Source: Streptomyces albospinus (GTDB taxonomy: Bacteria > Actinomycetota > Actinomycetes > Streptomycetales > Streptomycetaceae). Taken from it: a stretch of 64,000 bases of DNA. The position numbers and the translations under genes are program-made. The notes beneath the pieces are model-generated. The model did no database searches, had not been told where the DNA came from, and saw only the letters and a list, made by a program, of their open reading frames with translations. How positions within the stretch are numbered: the stretch's first letter is position 1; each line of letters opens with the position of its first letter. Below are positions 41,051 to 51,149 of this stretch, in pieces. The DNA is taken from assembly GCF_014648695.1 (NCBI RefSeq), contig NZ_BMRP01000003.1, forward strand, positions 327,016 to 391,015, written 5' to 3'.

Positions 41051-42937
41051 ATGACCGCCGAGTCCCCCGAACTCCCCCTGGCCGCCGCCTTCCCGGACGC
41101 CGATCGAGCGCAGTGGCAGCGTCTCGTCGAAGGCGTACTGCGCAAATCGGGCGTCGCCGAGGCCGCCGGTGCCGCCGCCGAGGACGCGCTCGCCACGGAT
41201 CTCCAGGACGGGATCCGCATCCGCCCGCTGTATACCGCCGAGGACGCGCCGTCCGCTCTCGGGCACCCCGGATTCCCCCCCTTCGTACGGGCGGGACGCC
41301 CCGAGGGCACCGCCGTCTCCGGGTGGGACGTCCGTCAGCGCCATGCCGGCACCGATCCGCGGCGCGTCAACGAGGCGCTGCTCGCCGACCTGGAGAACGG
41401 CGTCACCTCGGTATGGCTGACCGTCGGCGACGGCGGCGTACCGGTAGCGGGGCTGGCCGAGGCGCTCCGGGGCGTCTATCTGGATCTGGCGCCGGTGGTG
41501 CTGGACGCGGGCGCGGAATTCGAGGCCGCCGCCGAGGAGTTGCTGAAGCTCTACCGGGAGTCCGGTGCGGCGCTGCCGGAGGGCGGCGGCGGGCTGGGCG
41601 CCGATCCGCTCGGTGTGCTGGCGCGCACCGGCGACGACGGCGCGCTGCCGGCCGGGCTGGCGGCGACCGCGCGGCTGGCCGTGCGCTGCGCCGCCGAGGT
41701 GCCCCGGCTGCGGGCGGTGGCCGTCGACGCGCTGCCGTATCACGAGGCGGGCGGTTCGGCGGCCGAGGAGCTGGGCGCGTCGCTGGCCACCGGTGTGGCG
41801 TATCTGCGGGAGCTGACACAGGCCGGTCTCGGGATCGACGACGCCTGCCGGCAGCTGGAGTTCCGCTACGCCGCCACCGCCGACCAGTTCCTGACCATCG
41901 CCAAGCTGCGCGCCGCCCGGCGGCTGTGGGCGCGGGTCGCGGAGGTCTGCGGGGTGTCGCCGGGCGCCGCGGCGCAGCGTCAACACGCCGTCAGCTCAAC
42001 GGTCATGATGACCCGTCGGGATCCGTGGGTGAACATGCTGCGCACCACGGTCGCCGGGCTGTCCGCGGGCGTGGGCGGCGCGGACGCGGTGACGGTGCTG
42101 CCGTTCGACGCCGCGCTGGGCCTGCCGGACGCGTTCGCCCGGCGGATCGCCCGCAACACCCAGTCGGTGCTGCTGGAGGAGTCGCATCTGTCGAAGGTGA
42201 TCGACCCGGCGGGCGGCTCCTGGTACGTGGAGCAGCTGACCGCCGAACTGGCCGGCAAGGGCTGGGAGTTCTTCCAGGAGATCGAGGGCGCGGGCGGCCA
42301 GGCCGCGGCGCTGCGCTCCGGGATGCTCGGCGACCGGCTGGCGGCGACCTGGCGGCGGCGCAGCGAGGATCTGGCGCACCGCCGCGAACCGATCACCGGT
42401 GTCAGCGAGTTCCCGCACCTGGCCGAGCCGCCGGTGCACCGCGAGCCGGCCCCCGCGCCGGCGGGCCCGGGTTCCGGTGGGCTGCCGCGGGTGCGCAGGG
42501 ACGATGCGTACGAGGCGCTGCGGTCGCGGTCCGATGCGCGGCTGGCGGCCGACGGCGCCCGGCCGAAGGTGTTCCTGGCCGCGCTGGGCCCGGTCGCGGC
42601 GCACACCGCGCGGGTGGCGTTCACCGCCAACCTCTTCCAGGCGGGCGGGATCGAGACCGCCTCGGAGCAGGTGACGGCGGAGTCGGTGGCCGCGGCGTTC
42701 GCGGGGAGCGGTGCCCGGATCGCCGCGGTGTGCTCCAGTGACGCGGTGTACGGCGAGCAGGCGGCGGAGGTGGCCGCGGCGCTGAAGTCGGCCGCGGCGG
42801 TGCGGGTCTACCTGGCGGGCAGGCCGGGCGAGCGCCGGGAGGAGTTCGTGGCGGCCGGTGTGGACGCGTTCGTGTTCGCGGGCTGCGACGCGGTCGAGGT
42901 GCTGACCTCGGCCCTGGATGTCACGGAGGTGGCGTGA
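41051..42937 (+). CDS. mutA: Methylmalonyl-CoA mutase small (beta) subunit
   Basis: 628 aa. It pairs with MutB to interconvert methylmalonyl-CoA and succinyl-CoA. The barrel domain is recognisable ([57 protein letters not shown]). The C-terminal domain resembles a B12-binding fold but lacks the DxHxxG motif, as expected for the non-catalytic subunit. No Shine-Dalgarno is evident. The stop overlaps the mutB start. Confidence 0.95.
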   Translation: MTAESPELPLAAAFPDADRAQWQRLVEGVLRKSGVAEAAGAAAEDALATDLQDGIRIRPLYTAEDAPSALGHPGFPPFVRAGRPEGTAVSGWDVRQRHAGTDPRRVNEALLADLENGVTSVWLTVGDGGVPVAGLAEALRGVYLDLAPVVLDAGAEFEAAAEELLKLYRESGAALPEGGGGLGADPLGVLARTGDDGALPAGLAATARLAVRCAAEVPRLRAVAVDALPYHEAGGSAAEELGASLATGVAYLRELTQAGLGIDDACRQLEFRYAATADQFLTIAKLRAARRLWARVAEVCGVSPGAAAQRQHAVSSTVMMTRRDPWVNMLRTTVAGLSAGVGGADAVTVLPFDAALGLPDAFARRIARNTQSVLLEESHLSKVIDPAGGSWYVEQLTAELAGKGWEFFQEIEGAGGQAAALRSGMLGDRLAATWRRRSEDLAHRREPITGVSEFPHLAEPPVHREPAPAPAGPGSGGLPRVRRDDAYEALRSRSDARLAADGARPKVFLAALGPVAAHTARVAFTANLFQAGGIETASEQVTAESVAAAFAGSGARIAAVCSSDAVYGEQAAEVAAALKSAAAVRVYLAGRPGERREEFVAAGVDAFVFAGCDAVEVLTSALDVTEVA

Positions 42938-45204
42938 TGGAGGAGACGGCAGGGCAGGCGGGCGCCGTGGGCGGATCGCCGCTTGGCACCCGGGCGCAGG
43001 CCGGCGCCATCCCGGACTTCAGCACGGTGGAGCTGGGCGCCCCGGGCAGGGACGCGGGCGATTCCGGCCGCTGGGCACAGGCCGTCCAGCAGGCCACCGG
43101 CAAGGGCGTGGCGGACCTGACCTGGGAGACCCCGGAGGGCATCGACGTCAAGCCGCTGTACACGGAGGCGGATCTCGACGGGCTGGACTTCCTGGGGACG
43201 TATCCGGGCATCGCGCCGTATCTGCGCGGCCCGTACCCGACGATGTACGTCAACCAGCCCTGGACCATCCGGCAGTACGCGGGTTTCTCCACCGCCGAGG
43301 AGTCCAACGCCTTCTACCGGCGCAATCTCGCCGCCGGCCAGAAGGGCCTGTCGGTCGCCTTCGACCTGCCGACGCACCGCGGATACGACAGCGACCACCC
43401 GCGGGTGACCGGCGACGTCGGCATGGCGGGCGTCGCGATCGACTCGATCTACGACATGCGGCAGCTCTTCGAGGGCATCCCGCTGGACAAGATGACGGTG
43501 TCGATGACGATGAACGGCGCGGTGCTGCCCGTTCTCGCCCTCTACATCGTGGCCGCCGAGGAGCAGGGCGTACCGCCCGAGAAGCTGGCCGGGACCATCC
43601 AGAACGACATCCTCAAGGAGTTCATGGTCCGCAACACCTACATCTATCCGCCGCAGCCCTCGATGCGGATCATCTCCGACATCTTCGCGTACACCTCGCA
43701 GAAGATGCCGCGCTACAACTCCATCTCGATCTCCGGCTACCACATCCAGGAGGCGGGTGCGACGGCCGACCTGGAGCTGGCGTACACCCTCGCGGACGGT
43801 GTCGAGTACCTGCGCGCGGGTCTGGCGGCGGGGATGGACGTGGACTCCTTCGCCCCGCGGCTGTCCTTCTTCTGGGCCATCGGCATGAACTTCTTCATGG
43901 AGATCGCCAAGCTGCGTGCGGCCCGGCTGCTGTGGGCCCGGCTGGTCCAGAAGTTCGACCCGAAGAACCCCAAGTCCCTTTCGCTGCGCACCCATTCGCA
44001 GACCTCGGGCTGGTCGCTGACCGCGCAGGACGTCTTCAACAACGTCACCCGGACGTGTGTGGAGGCGATGGCCGCCACCCAGGGCCACACCCAGTCGCTG
44101 CACACCAACGCGCTCGACGAGGCGCTGGCGCTGCCCACGGACTTCTCGGCGCGGATCGCCCGCAACACGCAGCTGTTCCTCCAGCAGGAGTCGGGCACCT
44201 GCCGGGTCATCGACCCGTGGGGCGGCAGCGCCTACGTCGAGCGGCTCACGCACGATCTGGCGCGCCGGGCCTGGCAGCACATCGAGGAGGTCGAGGCGGC
44301 CGGCGGTATGGCCAAGGCCATCGACGCGGGTATCCCGAAGCTGCGGGTCGAGGAGGCCGCGGCCCGTACGCAGGCGCGGATCGACTCGGGGCGGCAGGCG
44401 CTGATCGGCGTCAACAAGTACCGGGTGGAGACCGACGAGGAGATCGAGGTCCTCAAGGTCGACAACTCCGCGGTGCGCGCCCAGCAGATCGAGAAGCTGA
44501 AGCGGCTGCGGGCCGAGCGCGACGAGGACGCCTGCCAGGCGGCGCTGCGGGCGCTGACCGCGGCGGCAGGGGCCGTGCCCGGTACGGGACTTGAGGGCAA
44601 CCTGCTGGCGCTCGCGGTGGACGCGGCGCGCGCCATGGCGACCGTCGGCGAGATCTCCGACGCCCTGGAGTCGGTCTACGGACGCCACTCGGGCCAGATC
44701 CGTACCATCTCGGGTGTGTACCGAGACGAAGCGGGCCCGTCCTCCGGGGTCGACCGCACCCGGGACCTGGTCGCCGAGTTCGAGCGGGCCGAGGGGCGCC
44801 GGCCGCGGATCCTGGTGGCCAAGATGGGCCAGGACGGCCATGACCGCGGCCAGAAGGTGATCGCCACGGCCTTCGCCGACCTGGGCTTCGACGTCGACGT
44901 CGGCCCGCTGTTCCAGACCCCGGCCGAGGTGGCCCGCCAGGCGGTGGAGGCGGACGTGCACATCGTCGGCGTCTCCTCGCTCGCGGCCGGCCATCTCACC
45001 CTGGTGCCCGCGCTGCGCGAGGCACTGGCGGCGGAGGACCGGGAGGACATCACCATCGTGGTCGGCGGGGTGATCCCGCCGCAGGACGTCCAGCCGCTGC
45101 GCGACATGGGCGCCGCGGCGGTCTTCCTGCCGGGCACGGTCATCCCGGACGCGGCCCACGACCTGGTGAAGGACCTGGCAGCGGTCCTCGGCCACGAGCT
45201 GTGA
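42937..45204 (+). CDS. mutB: Methylmalonyl-CoA mutase large (alpha, catalytic) subunit
   Basis: 755 aa adenosylcobalamin enzyme. Barrel motifs: [74 protein letters not shown]. The C-terminal B12-binding domain has [12 protein letters not shown] with the cobalt-coordinating His near 635, and [17 protein letters not shown] precedes the TGATG overlap with mutA; ATG 42937 or GTG 42934 may start. It supplies or drains methylmalonyl-CoA, linking propionate-yielding catabolism with polyketide precursors. Confidence 0.97.
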   Translation: MEETAGQAGAVGGSPLGTRAQAGAIPDFSTVELGAPGRDAGDSGRWAQAVQQATGKGVADLTWETPEGIDVKPLYTEADLDGLDFLGTYPGIAPYLRGPYPTMYVNQPWTIRQYAGFSTAEESNAFYRRNLAAGQKGLSVAFDLPTHRGYDSDHPRVTGDVGMAGVAIDSIYDMRQLFEGIPLDKMTVSMTMNGAVLPVLALYIVAAEEQGVPPEKLAGTIQNDILKEFMVRNTYIYPPQPSMRIISDIFAYTSQKMPRYNSISISGYHIQEAGATADLELAYTLADGVEYLRAGLAAGMDVDSFAPRLSFFWAIGMNFFMEIAKLRAARLLWARLVQKFDPKNPKSLSLRTHSQTSGWSLTAQDVFNNVTRTCVEAMAATQGHTQSLHTNALDEALALPTDFSARIARNTQLFLQQESGTCRVIDPWGGSAYVERLTHDLARRAWQHIEEVEAAGGMAKAIDAGIPKLRVEEAAARTQARIDSGRQALIGVNKYRVETDEEIEVLKVDNSAVRAQQIEKLKRLRAERDEDACQAALRALTAAAGAVPGTGLEGNLLALAVDAARAMATVGEISDALESVYGRHSGQIRTISGVYRDEAGPSSGVDRTRDLVAEFERAEGRRPRILVAKMGQDGHDRGQKVIATAFADLGFDVDVGPLFQTPAEVARQAVEADVHIVGVSSLAAGHLTLVPALREALAAEDREDITIVVGGVIPPQDVQPLRDMGAAAVFLPGTVIPDAAHDLVKDLAAVLGHEL

Positions 45205-45214
45205 GCGGGGGGCC

Positions 45215-46219
45215 ATGCCTGCGAGGATCGATGTCGACCGGTACGCCGAGGGAGTCCGGGCGGGTTCCCGCGCCTGGATCGCCCGCGCGGTCACCCTGGT
45301 CGAGTCCACCCGGTCCGATCACCGCGCGGCGGCCCAGCAGCTGCTGATCCGGCTGCTGCCGTACTCCGGTGCGGCCCGCCGGGTGGGCATCAGCGGCGTC
45401 CCCGGCGTCGGCAAGTCGACCTTCATCGATGCGCTGGGCTCGCTGCTGACGGGGATGGGGCACCGGGTGGCGGTGCTCGCCGTCGACCCGTCCTCCAGCC
45501 GTACCGGCGGCTCCATCCTGGGCGACAAGACCCGGATGGAGCGGCTGGCGACCGATCCCGCGGCGTTCGTCCGCCCCTCCCCGACGTCCGGCACGCTGGG
45601 CGGGGTGGCGCGGGCGACCCGCGAGTCGATGGTGGTGATGGAGGCCGCGGGCTATGACGTCGTCCTGGTGGAGACGGTCGGGGTCGGCCAGTCCGAGACC
45701 ACCGTCGCCGACATGGTCGACACGTTCCTGCTGCTGACCCTGGCCCGCACCGGCGACCAGCTCCAGGGCATCAAGAAGGGCGTCCTGGAGCTGGCGGACC
45801 TGGTCTCCGTCAACAAGGCGGACGGCCCGCACGAGCGGGACGCCCGCTCCGCGGCCCGCGAACTGGCAGGCGCGCTACGGCTGTTGCAGCCCGCCGACGC
45901 GGTCTGGACCCCGCCGGTCCTCACGTGCAGCGCCCGCGAGGGCACCGGCCTGAAGACGGTGTGGGAGCGGATCGAGCAGCACCGCACCCTGCTGGACTCC
46001 ACCGGCGCGCTGGCCGAACGGCGCCGCGCCCAGCAGGTCGACTGGACCTGGTCGATGGTCCGCGACCGGCTGATCGACCGCCTCCAGGACCATCCGGAGG
46101 TGCGCCGGCTGGGGCCCGGCATCGAACGGGCGGTCCGCGACGGCGAGATCACGGCGACCCTGGCGGCGGAACAGCTGCTGGCGGCGTTCGGGCTCGGGGA
46201 TCCCGGCGCCGGACGGTGA
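45215..46219 (+). CDS. meaB: Methylmalonyl-CoA mutase-associated GTPase (MeaB/ArgK)
   Basis: 334 aa G3E GTPase that gates cofactor loading and protects the mutase. P-loop GVPGVGKST at 61-69, switch region DPSSSRTGGSILGDKTRME, VETVGVGQSE, and base-recognition NKADG. A C-terminal dimerisation arm follows. ATG 45215 is 10 nt after mutB, so it is in the same operon; GAGCGGGG precedes it. Confidence 0.95.
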   Translation: MPARIDVDRYAEGVRAGSRAWIARAVTLVESTRSDHRAAAQQLLIRLLPYSGAARRVGISGVPGVGKSTFIDALGSLLTGMGHRVAVLAVDPSSSRTGGSILGDKTRMERLATDPAAFVRPSPTSGTLGGVARATRESMVVMEAAGYDVVLVETVGVGQSETTVADMVDTFLLLTLARTGDQLQGIKKGVLELADLVSVNKADGPHERDARSAARELAGALRLLQPADAVWTPPVLTCSAREGTGLKTVWERIEQHRTLLDSTGALAERRRAQQVDWTWSMVRDRLIDRLQDHPEVRRLGPGIERAVRDGEITATLAAEQLLAAFGLGDPGAGR

Positions 46220-46235
46220 ACCCGTACGGGTCCTC

Positions 46236-46255
46236 CCTACTCCCGGAGGAGTAGG
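46236..46255 (+). terminator. Hairpin after the mut operon
   Basis: CCTACTCC-CGGA-GGAGTAGG, a perfect 8-bp stem 16 nt past the meaB stop, flanked by CCCGTACG repeats on both sides. Confidence 0.7.
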
Positions 46256-46391
46256 CGGGGCCCGTACGCGCTCCGGGTGCAGTAGGGGGAACGGCCGCCC
46301 TGCGTACGACGACCTGCGGCGATCGGGCGGCGAGGATCGGTTCCGGAGAGGCGGCCGTGCGGGGCCGCCGCACCCAGAACTGGAGACCGCC

Positions 46392-47393
46392 GTGCCGAGC
46401 CCCTTCCGCTTCACCTCCCCCGTGGACCCGACCGCGGCGAGCGATCAACGCGCCGCCCTCCAGGGCGAGTTGGCGGGCGCCTTCGGCGCCTCCGCGCCCC
46501 CTCCGGAGTTCCGCCTCCTCTCCCCCGCGCCCGGTCTCCTCGACGCGACCTGGGGCGCCGTGCGCGCCTCGCTCGTGACGGGCGACGCCCCGCGTACGGC
46601 CAAGGAGCTGGTCGCGGCGGGCGTCGCGCGGGCCAACCGCTGCGCGCCCTGCCTGGACACCCACACCCGGACGCTTCAGGCCGCCGGCCACCCTGCCCTG
46701 GCCCGGTCCGTGCGCACCGGCGGCACCCCGGGCGATGCCGCCCACGCCCGACTGCTGGCCTGGGGCGCGGCCACCGCCACCCCGGGCGCCGCCGCCCCGC
46801 CGGCTCCGGCCGGCCACGCCCCCGAATACCTCGCCACCGCCCTGGTGTGCCACTTCCTCAACCGCCTCGCCACCGCCCTGCTGACCGGGCGGGCACCGCG
46901 CAACGGACTGCTGCCGCGACGGCGCCCCGCCGCCCTCCCGGCCGGCGACCGGCCGCCGTACACCGACGCCGCGCCCCCGCGCGCCGCACTCGCCGCACTC
47001 CGCGCCGCCGTCACGGCCGACGACCACCCGTCCCTCACCGACGCCGTCCGCACGCGGGTGCGCACGACGATGGCCGAGCGCGGGCTGCGGCCACCGGACA
47101 CCGAACCGACCAACCGTGACCCGCTCACCCGGTCCTGGCTCTACGACGCGCTCACCGGCCTCCGCGGCGCAGACCGCCCGGTCGCCGCACTGGCCCTGCT
47201 GACCGCTTTCACGCCCTCCCAACTCACCGCCGGGGATGTCGAGTTCTGGCGCTGCACGGCAAGCGGCGAGGCATCGGGCGACGCCGATCTGCTCCGTATC
47301 GCCGCCTTCGGCGCCCATGCCGCCGTCGACCGCGTCGAGGCACACCTCGCCCCGGCGCCCTGCGGACGGGTACTCGCCGGCGGGCCTGAGTAG
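46392..47393 (+). CDS. AhpD-like / carboxymuconolactone-decarboxylase-family protein
   Basis: 333 aa. The redox-type motif NRCAPCLDTHT (CxxC followed by His) lies near residue 80, as in AhpD alkylhydroperoxidases. The remainder is helical and Ala/Pro/Arg-rich, with ALVCHFLNRLATALLTGRAP and WLYDALTGL matching a longer actinobacterial variant. GGAG lies 7 nt before GTG 46392. Possible peroxide defence; the substrate and reductant partner are unknown. Confidence 0.78.
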   Translation: MPSPFRFTSPVDPTAASDQRAALQGELAGAFGASAPPPEFRLLSPAPGLLDATWGAVRASLVTGDAPRTAKELVAAGVARANRCAPCLDTHTRTLQAAGHPALARSVRTGGTPGDAAHARLLAWGAATATPGAAAPPAPAGHAPEYLATALVCHFLNRLATALLTGRAPRNGLLPRRRPAALPAGDRPPYTDAAPPRAALAALRAAVTADDHPSLTDAVRTRVRTTMAERGLRPPDTEPTNRDPLTRSWLYDALTGLRGADRPVAALALLTAFTPSQLTAGDVEFWRCTASGEASGDADLLRIAAFGAHAAVDRVEAHLAPAPCGRVLAGGPE

Positions 47394-47468
47394 CCGCACT
47401 CACGACGCCCCCGGGCGGGACGCCCATCATGTCGGTGACCACCCACCGACCGGGGCCGGGGAGCCGTC

Positions 47469-47867
47469 ATGGGGGCCAACAGCTCTCCGCAGGACGTCGC
47501 GCACGGGCTCTTCGAGGGCAATCCACCGGCCGGGTTGATCGAGGGGTTCTGCCTGACGCTGGACGCGGCCGGCGATCTGGAGTCCCGGCCGGTGGTCCAC
47601 GGCCGGCAGCGGCGCGGGGTGACACTGTCGGCGGTCGAGGCGGATCAGCTGGCCACGGCGTGCCAGCGGGGCATGCAGCGCCAACTGGCCTTCCACAACA
47701 GGTATTTCATCCTGCATCCGGAGCACTGCCCGGCGGCGAACGAGATCGCCATCGCGCTGCACCCCTACGGCAGCGGCCCGTTCGCCGGACCCGCCGCGAT
47801 CCGGAACGGCTGTCTGCTCCGCGGAGTGGCCGGAAAGCTCCCTCCGGAGCGGAGCGGAAGTACCTGA
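47469..47867 (+). CDS. Hypothetical protein
   Basis: 132 aa. Seen: GNPPAGLIEGFCLTLDAAGD, GVTLSAVEADQLATACQRGM and a HNRYFILHPEHC segment. GGGGAG lies 6-7 nt before ATG 47469 and codon usage is typical. No family is recognised and no membrane segment or signal peptide is visible. The last 15 residues look less conserved. Confidence 0.55.
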   Translation: MGANSSPQDVAHGLFEGNPPAGLIEGFCLTLDAAGDLESRPVVHGRQRRGVTLSAVEADQLATACQRGMQRQLAFHNRYFILHPEHCPAANEIAIALHPYGSGPFAGPAAIRNGCLLRGVAGKLPPERSGST

Positions 47868-47938
47868 ACTCGGTTGTCTGGTGGGCCCGTTGCCGCCTCG
47901 GATCACGCCACCCCCGAACCCGCCAGTGCGCCGCCCGC

Positions 47939-48475
47939 TCAGCCGCGCGCCGACACCGTCGCCCACACCGTCTTGCCCGCCAGGTCCGGCGGCGTCCACC
48001 CCCAGGCGTCGCTCAGCAGGTCGACGAGGTGCAGTCCGCGTCCGGACTCGGCCAGCTCGTCCTGGGGCCGGAGGACGGGCGCTGCGGCACCGGCGTCCGA
48101 GACCGCGCACAGCACGCTGCGCTCCTGCCGGGTCAGCGCCAGCCACGCATGGCAAAACGGCTCCGAGTAAGTCGAGTTGACGGTACGTCGGGTCTGCTCG
48201 GCACCGTGCCGCAGTGCATTGGTGACGAGTTCGGAGACGACCAGTACCGCGTTCTCGGCGAGTCCGGGGCACATCCGCCAGCCCTGGAGCGTGGTCCGCG
48301 TGAACTGCCGGGCCTCCGCCACGGTGCACGCCGATCCGCTGAGCGCACACGCCGCGAACCCGTTCGCCCCCGGCATCCACCAACCGCCGTGCGCCGCCCC
48401 GTTGCCCGGGAAGGCCACCGGTTGCGCTCCCTCCCGAAAAGCGTCGTGCTCGGGCTCTGCCGGATGTGTGGTCAT
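47939..48475 (-). CDS. Anti-sigma-factor-type ATP-binding protein (HATPase_c_2)
   Basis: 178 aa single-domain GHKL ATPase. N-box VVSELVTNALRHG, G1-like VSDAGAAAPVLR and G2 ESGRGLHLVDLLSDAWG are visible, with the C-terminal KTVWATV strand. Streptomyces holds many such RsbW/AbaA-like proteins next to XRE and DUF397 genes. ATG 48475 has GGAG 8 nt upstream. It is divergent from the DUF397/XRE pair and probably belongs to the same whiJ-like regulatory set. Confidence 0.87.
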   Translation of the reverse strand: MTTHPAEPEHDAFREGAQPVAFPGNGAAHGGWWMPGANGFAACALSGSACTVAEARQFTRTTLQGWRMCPGLAENAVLVVSELVTNALRHGAEQTRRTVNSTYSEPFCHAWLALTRQERSVLCAVSDAGAAAPVLRPQDELAESGRGLHLVDLLSDAWGWTPPDLAGKTVWATVSARG

Positions 48476-48689
48476 CACGATCTCCGCGAAGGGCGTACGG
48501 GGCTGGGCGCGTCCGGGAAGGTCTGGGCCGAACTGCTCCGGAGGGCTAATATCCTCGTCAGCCGTCCCTCGCTGCAAGTGCATCTGCAATTACGTCGGCA
48601 AGGACGGCCACCCAGGGACGGGATCACGCCACGCTGATCGCGCCCCCGGACCGGTACCGAGAGCACCATCCGGCAAGGGAGCAGCTCTG

Positions 48690-48938
48690 ATGGAGTCGAT
48701 GACCAACGGCATGCCGGCGACCGGCATCGAAGGCGCGGTCTGGCGCAAGAGCCGCCGCAGCAACCCCAGTGGCAACTGCGTTGAACTGGCGCTTCTTTCG
48801 GACGGCGGGGTCGCGGTACGCAACTCGCGGCACCCCGCGGGACCCGCGCTGATCTACACCCACGACGAGATGGCAGCCTTCGTCCAGGGCGCCAAGGACG
48901 GCGACTTCGACCATCTGATCGCCCCTGACCGACCGTAG
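48690..48938 (+). CDS. DUF397 protein (whiJ-type partner)
   Basis: 82 aa. DUF397 signature VWRKSRRSNPSGNCVELALL, VAVRNSRHPAGPALIYTHDE, MAAFVQGAKDGDFDHLI. These small proteins pair with XRE/DUF5753 regulators and may act as anti-regulators or toxin-antitoxin-like partners during development. GGGAG lies about 8 nt before ATG 48690. The XRE gene follows 116 nt later. Confidence 0.93.
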   Translation: MESMTNGMPATGIEGAVWRKSRRSNPSGNCVELALLSDGGVAVRNSRHPAGPALIYTHDEMAAFVQGAKDGDFDHLIAPDRP

Positions 48939-49054
48939 GGCGGCCGACGACCGACGAGACTGAGGCATATGTCGGCCGGATAGTCGGTGCCGCTGTACGA
49001 CCACAACAGGCAATGGGACACTGGGCGTTCGCCCGACCACTCAGGGGAGTCAGC

Positions 49055-49963
49055 ATGAGCGCCGCGCAGCCGAGCAGCGAACCGTCTCTGCGCCGCTATC
49101 TGGAACATCCGAGGGGCGGCCCGACCGTTCTGCGCATCGTGCTGGGCACCCAGCTGCGCAGGCTCCGGGAGGCCGCGGGCATCACCCGCGAGGCCGCCGG
49201 GGACCATATCCGCGCCTCCCACGCGAAGATCAGCCGACTGGAACTGGGGCGGGTGAGCTGCAAGGAGCGCGATGTCGCCGATCTGCTGACGCTCTACGGC
49301 GTCACGGACGCCGAGAACCGCGCCGGTTTCCTCACGCTCGCCCGCCGGACCAGCACTCCCGGCTGGTGGCACCAGTACAGCGATGTGCTGCCCGGCTGGT
49401 TCGAGACCCACATCGGCCTCGAAGAGGCCGCCTCGGTCATCCGTACCTACGAAGTCCAGTTCGTACCGGGCCTGTTGCAGACCGCCGACTACGCCCGTGC
49501 CGTCTCCCGGCTCGGGCATCCCGGGGCCGGCCCCGAGGAGACGGAGCAGCGGGTGCGGCTGCGCATGGAGCGGCAGAAGCTGCTGACCCTCAAGGACGCG
49601 CCGCGGTTCTGGGCCGTCATCGACGAGGCGTGTCTGCGGCGTCCGCTCGGCGGCGCGGACGTGATGGCCGATCAGCTCAGACATCTTCTGACCATCGCTC
49701 AACTATCCAATGTCACCCTCCAGATAGCCCCTTTCGACCTCGGCGGCCTCGCCGCGGCGGGCGGCCCGATCACCATCCTCCGCTTCCTGGAGCCGGATCT
49801 CCCGGACATCGTGTATCTGGAGCAGCTGACCAGCGCGCTCTATCTCGACAAGCGCGACGATGTCGATCACTACCTGGCGGTCATGGACCGGCTCAGCGCG
49901 CAGGCCGAGTCACCGCGCGAGTCGCTGGCGATACTCGACCGGCTCCTCAAGCAGTACAGCTGA
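49055..49963 (+). CDS. XRE-family regulator with DUF5753 domain (WhiJ-like)
   Basis: 302 aa. N-terminal helix-turn-helix: LGTQLRRLREAAGITREAAG, DHIRASHAKISRLELGRVSC. The C-terminal DUF5753 domain has WFETHIGLEEAASVIRTYEV, QFVPGLLQTADYARAV and VYLEQLTSALYLDKRDDVD. WhiJ-like proteins repress or delay differentiation and antibiotic production. GGGGAG lies 7 nt before ATG 49055. A perfect 14-bp hairpin follows. Confidence 0.93.
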   Translation: MSAAQPSSEPSLRRYLEHPRGGPTVLRIVLGTQLRRLREAAGITREAAGDHIRASHAKISRLELGRVSCKERDVADLLTLYGVTDAENRAGFLTLARRTSTPGWWHQYSDVLPGWFETHIGLEEAASVIRTYEVQFVPGLLQTADYARAVSRLGHPGAGPEETEQRVRLRMERQKLLTLKDAPRFWAVIDEACLRRPLGGADVMADQLRHLLTIAQLSNVTLQIAPFDLGGLAAAGGPITILRFLEPDLPDIVYLEQLTSALYLDKRDDVDHYLAVMDRLSAQAESPRESLAILDRLLKQYS

Positions 49964-49974
49964 CGACGGTGCAC

Positions 49975-50007
49975 GCAGGGGGAGGCGACGGCCTCGCCTC
50001 CCCCTGC
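49975..50007. terminator. Bidirectional hairpin terminator
   Basis: A perfect 14-bp stem with the 5-nt loop CGGCC, midway between the convergent XRE and DUF574 methyltransferase genes. Confidence 0.85.
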
Positions 50008-50029
50008 CGGTTCGTGCCCGCTGCCGGGG

Positions 50030-50848
50030 CTACGGCTTCCGTGCCACCCCGCCGAACTCGATCCACTCCTTGGTCAGCTGCTCCGGGCCGACGTCCGAGG
50101 CGTCCGGGAGCCAGGTGGACACCTCCACCAGCCCCGGCTCCTGGATCTCCAGCCCGTCCAGGAACGCCCGCAGCTCGTGCTCCTGCCGCACGCGGCCCCA
50201 GTTGCCATGGGTGCTCACCCGCATGAACTCGGTGACGAAGTCCCGGGTCGCGGCGTCCTCGCTCACCAGCTGACACACCACCAGGAAGCTTCCCGGCACC
50301 AGTCGTTCGGCGACCCGCCGGACCAGCGCCGCCGGGTCGTCCGCGTCCGGGATGCAGTGCAGCACCGAGACGAACAGCGCGGCGACCGGCTCCTTGACGT
50401 CGATCAGCCGCTCGACCTCCGGGTGGCCGAAGATGCCCTCGGTGTCCCGCATATCGGCCTGGATGACGGCGGTGTTCGCGTTCTCCTCCAGCAGCGCCCG
50501 GCCGTGCGCCAGCACGATCGGGTCGTTGTCGACGTACACCACACGGGAATCGGGGTCGACCTGCTGGGCGACCTGGTGGACGTTGTCCTGGGTCGGCAGC
50601 CCTGATCCGTGGTCGACGAACTGCCGGATGCCGTGCTCCTGGGCCAGCCAGCGGACCACCCGCCGCAGGAAGCGCCGGTTGTTGAGCGCCAGCACCTGGG
50701 TGCTCGGCACGACCTTGCTCAGCTCGTCACAAGCCTCGCGGTCGACCGCGTAGTTGTCCTTGCCGCCGAGGTAGTAGTCATACATCCGTGCGACACTCGG
50801 GATGCTCACGTCGACGGTGCTGGACTGCGGCTGGATCTCTTGGCTCAT
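50030..50848 (-). CDS. SAM-dependent methyltransferase, DUF574 family
   Basis: 272 aa. Family landmarks: PSVARMYDYYLGGKDNYAVD, REACDELSKVVPSTQVLALN, NRRFLRRVVRWLAQEHGIRQ, FVDHGSGLPTQDNVHQVAQ (SAM site), VVYVDNDPIVLAHGRALL and PVAALFVSVLHCIPDADDP. The substrate is unknown. Many Streptomyces copies neighbour XRE/DUF397 sets, as here. ATG 50848 has GGGAAGAG about 8 nt upstream. Confidence 0.92.
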   Translation of the reverse strand: MSQEIQPQSSTVDVSIPSVARMYDYYLGGKDNYAVDREACDELSKVVPSTQVLALNNRRFLRRVVRWLAQEHGIRQFVDHGSGLPTQDNVHQVAQQVDPDSRVVYVDNDPIVLAHGRALLEENANTAVIQADMRDTEGIFGHPEVERLIDVKEPVAALFVSVLHCIPDADDPAALVRRVAERLVPGSFLVVCQLVSEDAATRDFVTEFMRVSTHGNWGRVRQEHELRAFLDGLEIQEPGLVEVSTWLPDASDVGPEQLTKEWIEFGGVARKP

Positions 50849-51149
50849 TCCACACTCTTCCCGTCGGGTAACGGTGCCGGCAACGGCACGACCACTCTGC
50901 GCGGCGTCCAACATACCCACCGCAACGGGGGTGTTGCGCTCCGCAGCGCAATCCCGGTACGTGACGCCGGTGGCCGGAGAGGCGGGGTGCACGGCCCGGC
51001 TCCTCCCGGTCCGCCGTCCACCGTCCATCGGCCGCCCGGAACGCCCCGATTTCTCATCGACCTCTCACTCTCCGCTCATCACCCGGTCACATACCGCCCC
51101 TACGGTGGCTCCAGGCCCACAGCTCCGCGGGCCTGGAGGAGCGTGCACC
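50849..51149. other. Divergent intergenic interval with a hairpin at the ABC gene's ribosome site
   Basis: 301 nt between the DUF574 methyltransferase and the ABC ATPase gene, with GTGTTGCG/CGCAGCGCAA half-repeats near 50929-50951. No gene is seen. The hairpin at 51111-51136 is listed separately. Confidence 0.45.
51111..51136 (+). promoter_or_regulatory. Hairpin abutting the Shine-Dalgarno
   Basis: CCAGGCCC and GGGCCTGG form a perfect 8-bp stem with a 10-nt loop. The 3' arm runs straight into AGGAG at 51137-51141, so folding could modulate ribosome access to the ABC gene. Confidence 0.45.

Noticed and set aside
39329..41986. An 885-codon minus-strand frame
   Set aside because: It is a shadow of mutA and of the beta-propeller gene in a different frame; the 430-aa frame at 39415-40707 has the signal peptide and motifs.
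47427..48383. A 318-codon minus-strand frame over the hypothetical gene and the ATPase gene
   Set aside because: Overlaps the clearly recognised HATPase frame and has no family features.
51038..51065. GGAAC possibly matching a SigE-type promoter before the ABC gene
   Set aside because: The TCT -10 is 20 nt rather than 16 nt away, so the consensus is not met.
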